Shown here one piece after another: positions 58,136 to 64,000 of a stretch of DNA of 64,000 bases; position 1 is the stretch's first letter, and each line of letters begins with the position of its first letter. Location of the stretch: assembly GCA_026545765.1 (NCBI GenBank), contig JAIFAC010000420.1, positions 1 to 64,000 on the forward strand. The letters run 5' to 3'. Origin of the DNA: Plantago major (lineage: Eukaryota; Streptophyta; Magnoliopsida; Lamiales; Plantaginaceae). The position numbers and the translations under genes are program-made. The notes under the pieces are model-generated. The model ran no database searches. It saw nothing but the letters and a program-made list of their open reading frames with translations, and was not told where the DNA came from.

Positions 58136-60024
58136 GGTTAGATCGCTATGGTTTAACCCCTTGAGTTATAACTCGAGTTGCTTTCAAAACAAGACACGAT
58201 ATCAAATTTTGCTACCGAGTGCACTTACCCATAACCAGGGCGCACCCACTGCCATCACAAAAAGAAGATCTCCACCTACCTGCACACAAATATAATCCAA
58301 AACCCAAAATCACTTTCTACCATATTAGGTAGCAAAAGTCATTAGTGAACTTTAAAAATAAATATGAAAATTCAAAACCATCCAGAACTTGGCATAATTA
58401 AAGTAAAAAAGCCACAAGCCACTTTACCTTTATTTCCTCCACGCCTGACCCACCTGGACTGCTTCAAATGGTTTTGCATGTAATGACAACCAAGTACCCC
58501 ACGTTGGGTCAGTATCCATCCCCTTTCCACTTTTGACTTTTCTTTCACCATTTATATTTGCAATTCCCATACACCTTTGATTCCACCTTGCGTTTTGATG
58601 GATTTGTACGCGTACATGGAAAAGGACCATTGACAGAAAAGGACTTTTTTGGTGATTATCGTTTGTATTTAGTGACCATACTTATCTTCGGCTGTCAAAG
58701 CTACTAATTATTACTAAGCTAACGAAAAATAAATTATTTTAACTTGCTGCTTAGTTGTAGCAAAGTACTATATATGTGCCAGAACATAATCGTGGATTTG
58801 GAGCATATGGTCTTTCCCTCCTCCCCTCTAAAATTAGTTCTGATCTTTCTGCCTAGTATGTTAGATTAAATTGTAACTTGCTTAGTTTATCAAATTAATA
58901 TGCTAGCTAGCTAAACAAGTAATCTACATACATAGAAGTAGCCAAGTACTATGTGACAAAAAAATATATGTCCCAAATTATCATATTTGCAAATTAAATA
59001 CTACTAGACCAAACACTTGAGCAAAGGGACCAAGCTATAGGAGATTAGGACATGCATATTCATGCTGAGGAATTGAGGATCAAGGATCGGTATTTAGGTA
59101 TTTAGTGGGAATACGACTTTTGCCCGTTGACTGTTCATTCCAAGTCTTCAGATTCAACAGCCTACATAGATCACGTAAAAGTCCCATAATGTTTTACGCT
59201 CAAATCTCACTTTTAAGTTGTGATCTAGTTAGAAGTTCGTTTTAATACGATAATACATTTTACGATCTATAAACTTAGTATAGCAATTCCAAGCGAAAAA
59301 TAAGTTGATACCTGATGATCAACTAACTAAGTAGATGGGTAATGTTGAGAGCTAATAAATAAGTTGATTATATTACGTTTAATAACTTGTCAGATCATGT
59401 ACTATTAGTTAGTGGAGAGTATGGAGGTATTTGGCGTGTTAGCTATTGCTTTTCTTGTTTGTATTTTAACAATTCTCCTGTTTATTAATATGGATGAAGA
59501 AGTAAGATTAGAAGTAGATCAAATGTGAACGTAGATGGATAATAAACTTAGTGAAATTCTTGTAGCGGCCAACTCTGATACTAGTAATGATTACTATTTA
59601 TGTAAATCCAAAGTTGAACATAGTTTTAATGGGAATGTGAATGCAGCTCTTATTGAAGGTGCGCTCATATTTTCAAAATTTTAATAGGCAACAAATTGAA
59701 AGTAAAGTCAATATTACGAACCACAACTCATTATAAAGTTTGTAATATGCACATTGAGAAATATAAGCTAAAGATTACATAACTTGAATTTTTTATTTGC
59801 GGGGTCTATATATTATTCGAATTCGAAGGTTAGTCCAAGAGTAACCGCATGAAACTCAAAGAATCTGAAGCTTATCGATTAGTGGCCGGAACGTTACCTA
59901 CGATACGGTCAGGTTCGACTAAGCCCAACCGCTAGGCCTCACTTTTCTAGGCCTGTGCCCAATTCCTAGACCTGCTTTTAATTTTTTTACCAATAAATGG
60001 AAACAGAGGAATTCAATTAACATA
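58136..60024. other. Gene-poor stretch, nothing recognised
   Basis: AT-rich. Short open frames occur with no recognisable family or splice context. Confidence 0.5.
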
Positions 60025-60203
60025 CCCTCCGTCCCTATAACTTCATACATTGTGATTAAGCAGCTTTACGAAAAGTTAAAGAATAATAGAATATAGAAGA
60101 TGTTGAAAAAGTGTACTTTTAGTAAAGATGTAATTTGAAGAAAGCTAGATTGCTTATTATTTGTCATGTAGCTTTTTTTTGAATGTATTAAATTCGCGAC
60201 GAC
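60025..60203. mobile_element. Possible Stowaway-type MITE
   Basis: After TA, the left end CCCTCCGTCCCTATAACTTC continues with atacatt; the right end aatgtattaaattcgcgacg is its rough inverse. It shares the CTTCATACATT end with the element at 14096-14342. Confidence 0.45.
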
Positions 60204-61158
60204 TAAAATGGCAAACGATGAAGCTCATGGCATGACATATAAAACGGCTTGTAATCAATTTCGCCATTGCCTCCTCGCCTCTTTTCTCGATTTCTTCTTC
60301 AAATTTTAATTTATATCAACATCCATTAATACCTCCATTCAATTCCTCACATTTCGAAGCAAAATGGTGGTTGTTCATTATTATTATAGTTCTATTTTTT
60401 ATGTATATAAACATGTTTATTCTTCATCCTAATCATTCATACAAATCTATTTTAACCCAATTCCAGTTCAATTCTATTAGGAATTTGGTTTGGCTTATTG
60501 ATTTTGATAATAAAACAATAAAATGGTTGGATGCAATTTGCTCAAGTAGTTTGGTCATGTTGAGAATTTCACCTAAAGACTGCCGCTAATCTGCATTTGC
60601 AGCCTCGTGTTTTAATTCTTTTTTTGTTTTTAATCTTTCTTAGATTCTCTGATTTGTGGTTGGAAATTTGAAATTTCAATTTCAAGATCCAACTAAATAG
60701 CTAATTGTTAATTGTTAAAGTTGGTTATTAAGAAGGGGCAATAAGGCAGTAGTTTGTATATAAAAGGGCTGGACCGTCTGGCTTAAGTAGTAAAGTATTT
60801 TTAATTGATGAGTTATCGTCTTGGATAGTTGGAGTTGGACTAATTGCTGAAGTGCCTCTTAAGTTGCTGGGTAAGTGGGTAATGGTATTGGTGTTTAATT
60901 TTTTTAGTCCAGTAAAAGTTTTCGAAACTAATGTCACAAGGCCGATCAACGGTTTAACGATGATAGCAATTAAGAAAGATATCGCAAAGAAAGTGAGTTA
61001 GGAAGAGTTAATCGATGATTTTGTTTTAGAGAACATTATATGATTTGCATTTTCTAGTGATTTCAACCGTTGTAATATATATTTTAAAAGTATTTAAGTA
61101 ATTGTATCGGATGATTTTTGTTATTTCTTTTCAATAAAAATATAATACTATTGTATTA
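60204..61158. other. Gene-poor stretch, nothing recognised
   Basis: A 72-codon open frame at 60371-60589 starts in a hydrophobic stretch but resembles no known family. Confidence 0.45.
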
Positions 61159-61365
61159 CTCCCTCCATTTCAGATAAAGTGTTACAATTTTGATTTGCAC
61201 CAATTTTAAGAAAAAGTAGAAAGATGTTTTCCCCGATTATTGTAGATTAACTGAGCCAAGATATCAGAATAAAAAAGTGAAAGGTAGCTTTTATTATTTA
61301 ACTTTAAATCAGAATATTTTTAAACGTTTAAACTGAAACAGAACACTTTCTCCGAAATGAGAGAT
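61159..61365. mobile_element. Stowaway-type MITE
   Basis: TA then CTCCCTCCATTTCAGATAAA with gtgttac at the left, and its inverse gaacactttctccgaaatga with gag at the right (edge near 61364). Same family as the element in the CAT1-like leader intron. Confidence 0.75.
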
Positions 61366-62504
61366 TATTTAATGGCCTGCGTCTGAATTTCGCATGCGCC
61401 GAGACGACCCTGGATACGATATCAAAACATGGTAGCTGTCCCCAAATCTGCAAGGGGTGCCATGTGGGATGGCATGGTTGATACTGACATGTGTGAAGGA
61501 CAACATATATTTAAGGAGAGGTGCCTGTTACACTCAAGGTTTGAGAGAGTTTGATCGGTGTGAGAATTATGACACGTTTATTTGTGAAAAATCCTAATAG
61601 CTTACAATTTACGCATGCGTATTATAGAACGATCTTAGATCAAGTGATTCAATGTAAAGTTTTTCGTGTTTGTCTGAATGAGCAACAATCTTACCGAAAG
61701 ATACATGTGTTTGTTTGTGAGGCTAACATATCATCTAAAAATCAATCTATTAATGATGTCATTGGTCCAATTGATTTGACCTAGATGGATTAGTAATTTG
61801 AATTCTATCATTTGCGTGAGTTTGATTATATTAATAGAGCATAGACAGCAACGGGTGCACGAGAATAAATTCTAACCACCTTGATTTAGGACCCATATAT
61901 GCGAGTGCTGAAAAGGTGAACTTGGATGGAATTTCTCGTGAGCGGGAAATTTTCTGAATAACATACATGTCTATACAAACTTATAGAGCCCAGTAAATGA
62001 CATTTCCACAGATAAAGATTACAGGCCAGTCCAAACCAACAGCCTACATTAAGTAAACGGCCAGTCCAAGCCCACATTATCAGGCCCAATGATAGCACCA
62101 GCCTGAGCCTCAAACCCACAAATTAGTCAAGAACTCAAAATGACAATTCCCACTCCCAGTTTTTGACATTCTAGACGTTCAAAGTCTAATGATTTGTCTA
62201 GTTTGATTTGATGATTAAAATTTATTTACAAATGTCTTCCCTTGGAGATCACAATTCTACCCTCCACCTCACCATTTATTGGATATATATAAACAATGGT
62301 GATTGACATGTCCAATGCTTTTGCATTATTGGATTCCTATAATGTGATACATGTCCATACACACGTCACACTTGGGTTGGAAACCTCCTCCAAACATGTG
62401 GGTGAAGTTGAACTCAAATGCGAGCTAATTTGACTCGAGAGTGGGTGCTTGATTCGAGGCATGTGCGTTCTCAATAAATCATACCTGACTGAGATAATAA
62501 CTAC
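61366..62504. other. Gene-poor stretch with one small open frame
   Basis: A 77-codon frame at 61551-61784 (starts MIGVRIMTRLFVKNPNS) lies about 40 bp after an atatatttaagg TATA-like word. No family was recognised and it may be chance. Confidence 0.3.
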
Positions 62505-62830
62505 ATGATTTTAAAAAAGATTCAAGATATAGTGATTGATATGAACTCCAAAGTAATTTCTAAGCCCTTCCGCATAACCCACACGAGAGCATCAATTGCA
62601 CAACCTTCTTCAGGAAGGCAACATTACAATAATCTTCCTTCGAGGTTTGAGAATAATCGTACTAGGCGTGGCACAAATGCTTGTGTGGACATTATGTCAA
62701 AAAATGGGATACGAGCTGAGGTTGAGAGACTACACCTTTGAGAGTAACCCCCACCATGGCTCATCCAGGGTATTTAAAAAGATGTTAAGGACATGATGTC
62801 CACATAATTTATATCCTTTTAGTAGTCGGT
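62505..62830 (+). pseudogene. Possible LINE RNase H C-terminal remnant
   Basis: TRRGTNACVDIMSKNG near 62670 resembles the REANxCADxLAKxG motif at the end of plant LINE RNase H domains, followed by SNPHHG-like text at the place of the usual SPP. The similarity is short and changes frame, so it is only suggestive. Confidence 0.3.
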
Positions 62831-64000
62831 CACATTTTTTACTTTTAAATTGAGAAAAAAAATTATACGTCTCATAGTTAAAGGTATTCGTCATTTATCT
62901 TTCGAAAATCAGTCTAGGTATCATCCTTATAAATATTTAATATTTACTTTTATCACCTGATTTGTTCGTGGATGTATCAAATTGTAGTTAAGTGAATTTT
63001 GAATTATTTGACTTCTATATTATGGACTGAGGTGGAACAATTAGATATTACTACCACAAAAACATTAGACAAAAAACTTACTACTTGAAGTAAATTAACA
63101 GGTCCGAGCTCAGATGTGGCACGGTCATCATCCAATGAGGAAATTTAGAAGAATGTTAGCTCCAGTGAACGACTCGCAACTTACTTTTGTCTATTGCAAA
63201 TATAGTCTCAATGTGGATCTGTAAAAGGTTATAGGAATTGTCTGACTAATTAATATTGTTGTCCATGATGTCCCTATTTCATTTCGTCCTTAGTTTGAGA
63301 TTTTTGTCCACCATAACTTGATAATGTATGTAACCAATGTCCCGAACAATATGTTATACATCCCTCGCTTTGTTTCAAAAACAAGTTTCGAGATGTTTGT
63401 AATCTTGCATATTTTATATTTTGACTTTTTAAAAAAAGTTCCGTGATAGATTGCTACAATATGTGCTACATCTATAAGAATAGCAGATTACTTTTTTATC
63501 CACCCAATAATATTTTCCGAATCTCTTAAGAATCAAGAGTATTTATTCAACTTTTTTATGTTATTGTTTTCCTTTTTTTTTTTTTTTCGTCACTTTGATT
63601 TTATTTATTTTAAGAGGCAAAGTGGCAGTAAATGCTTAGAAACGTATGCTCGTGATCGGCGTTACATCAGTGAAATTGACGCGACGAGTGTTGAGTTAAA
63701 AAGTAGGTGCAGAAGAAAGGGTTGTATGCAAGAAAAGAGAGAGTTGAAAAACGAAATAAAAAAAGAAGATTTAAAAGAATTAAGTGGCCTTTCCTTGGAA
63801 AAACAGATACTCGAAATAGCCTATGATAACTGCAACCAATTGTTCAACCCATTTTCCATTTCATTTCATAATCCCATTGTCTTCGTGCTTGTTGAATCTT
63901 CCAAGTCAGAGATCTTTCTTCCATCCGTCCAAATCCTCTGCAACAACAACTATACATACGTACATACACACACGGTTTCGGTTTCAATATTTGTTGAAGA
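62831..64000. other. Gene-poor stretch; possible leader of a gene beyond the window
   Basis: The last ~200 bp (CT-rich then catacgtacatacacacac) looks like the 5' untranslated region of a plus-strand gene that would start after 64000. Nothing else was recognised. Confidence 0.3.

Noticed and set aside
59890-59960. Possible tRNA (ggttcgactaa phrase)
   Set aside because: No matching acceptor, D or anticodon stems around it.

Overview
The window is AT-rich nuclear DNA of a flowering plant, most likely a eudicot. The evidence is GT-AG introns in plant-type genes, plant Stowaway and hAT miniature transposons, a Ty3/gypsy LTR retrotransposon, a plant-type Helitron (RPA-like gene plus Rep/helicase), and a cationic amino acid transporter very close to plant CAT1. 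No bacterial or organellar genes and no rRNA, tRNA or CRISPR array were recognised.

Layout. About 1-1030 is a diverged tandem repeat. 1794-2286 is a non-autonomous hAT element with an 8-bp target duplication. 2506-7342 is an old, broken Ty3/gypsy element on the minus strand. 8188-19950 and 21896-32240 are two same-strand tandem copies of a SAPS-domain (SIT4/PP6 phosphatase-associated) gene, alike in introns as well as exons. Copy A (8606-19592) has 18 recognisable exons but a broken frame across exons 8-9. Copy B (22367-31712) has 2-base losses in exons 2 and 10 and lacks the last three exons. Neither copy, as written, encodes a complete protein. The copies act as each other's empty-site controls and date several small insertions. 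Between them lie an LTR-element remnant and a 595-bp hAT element.

33798-51422 is a 17.6-kb Helitron-bounded block. It starts at A|TC, ends in a GC hairpin followed by CTAG|T, and holds an RPA-like gene, an F-box-like gene of the At2g35280 type (a possible capture) and a decayed Rep/Pif1-helicase gene whose N-terminal exons carry AT-hook-like motifs. It contains two Helitron left ends and two Rep/helicase C-terminal tails, so it is a composite of at least two elements.

53156-56120 (minus strand) holds the one gene that looks fully intact: a two-coding-exon cationic amino acid transporter with a leader intron that carries a Stowaway element and with a TATA box. The remaining 8 kb is gene-poor: a poly-T-headed probable LINE end, a four-copy ~90-bp tandem array, Stowaway-like elements and a possible LINE RNase H remnant.

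The best candidates for something not yet described are the composite Helitron with its possible cargo and AT-hook N-terminus, and the paired decaying SAPS duplicates flanked on both outer sides by the same degenerate ~100-bp repeat.
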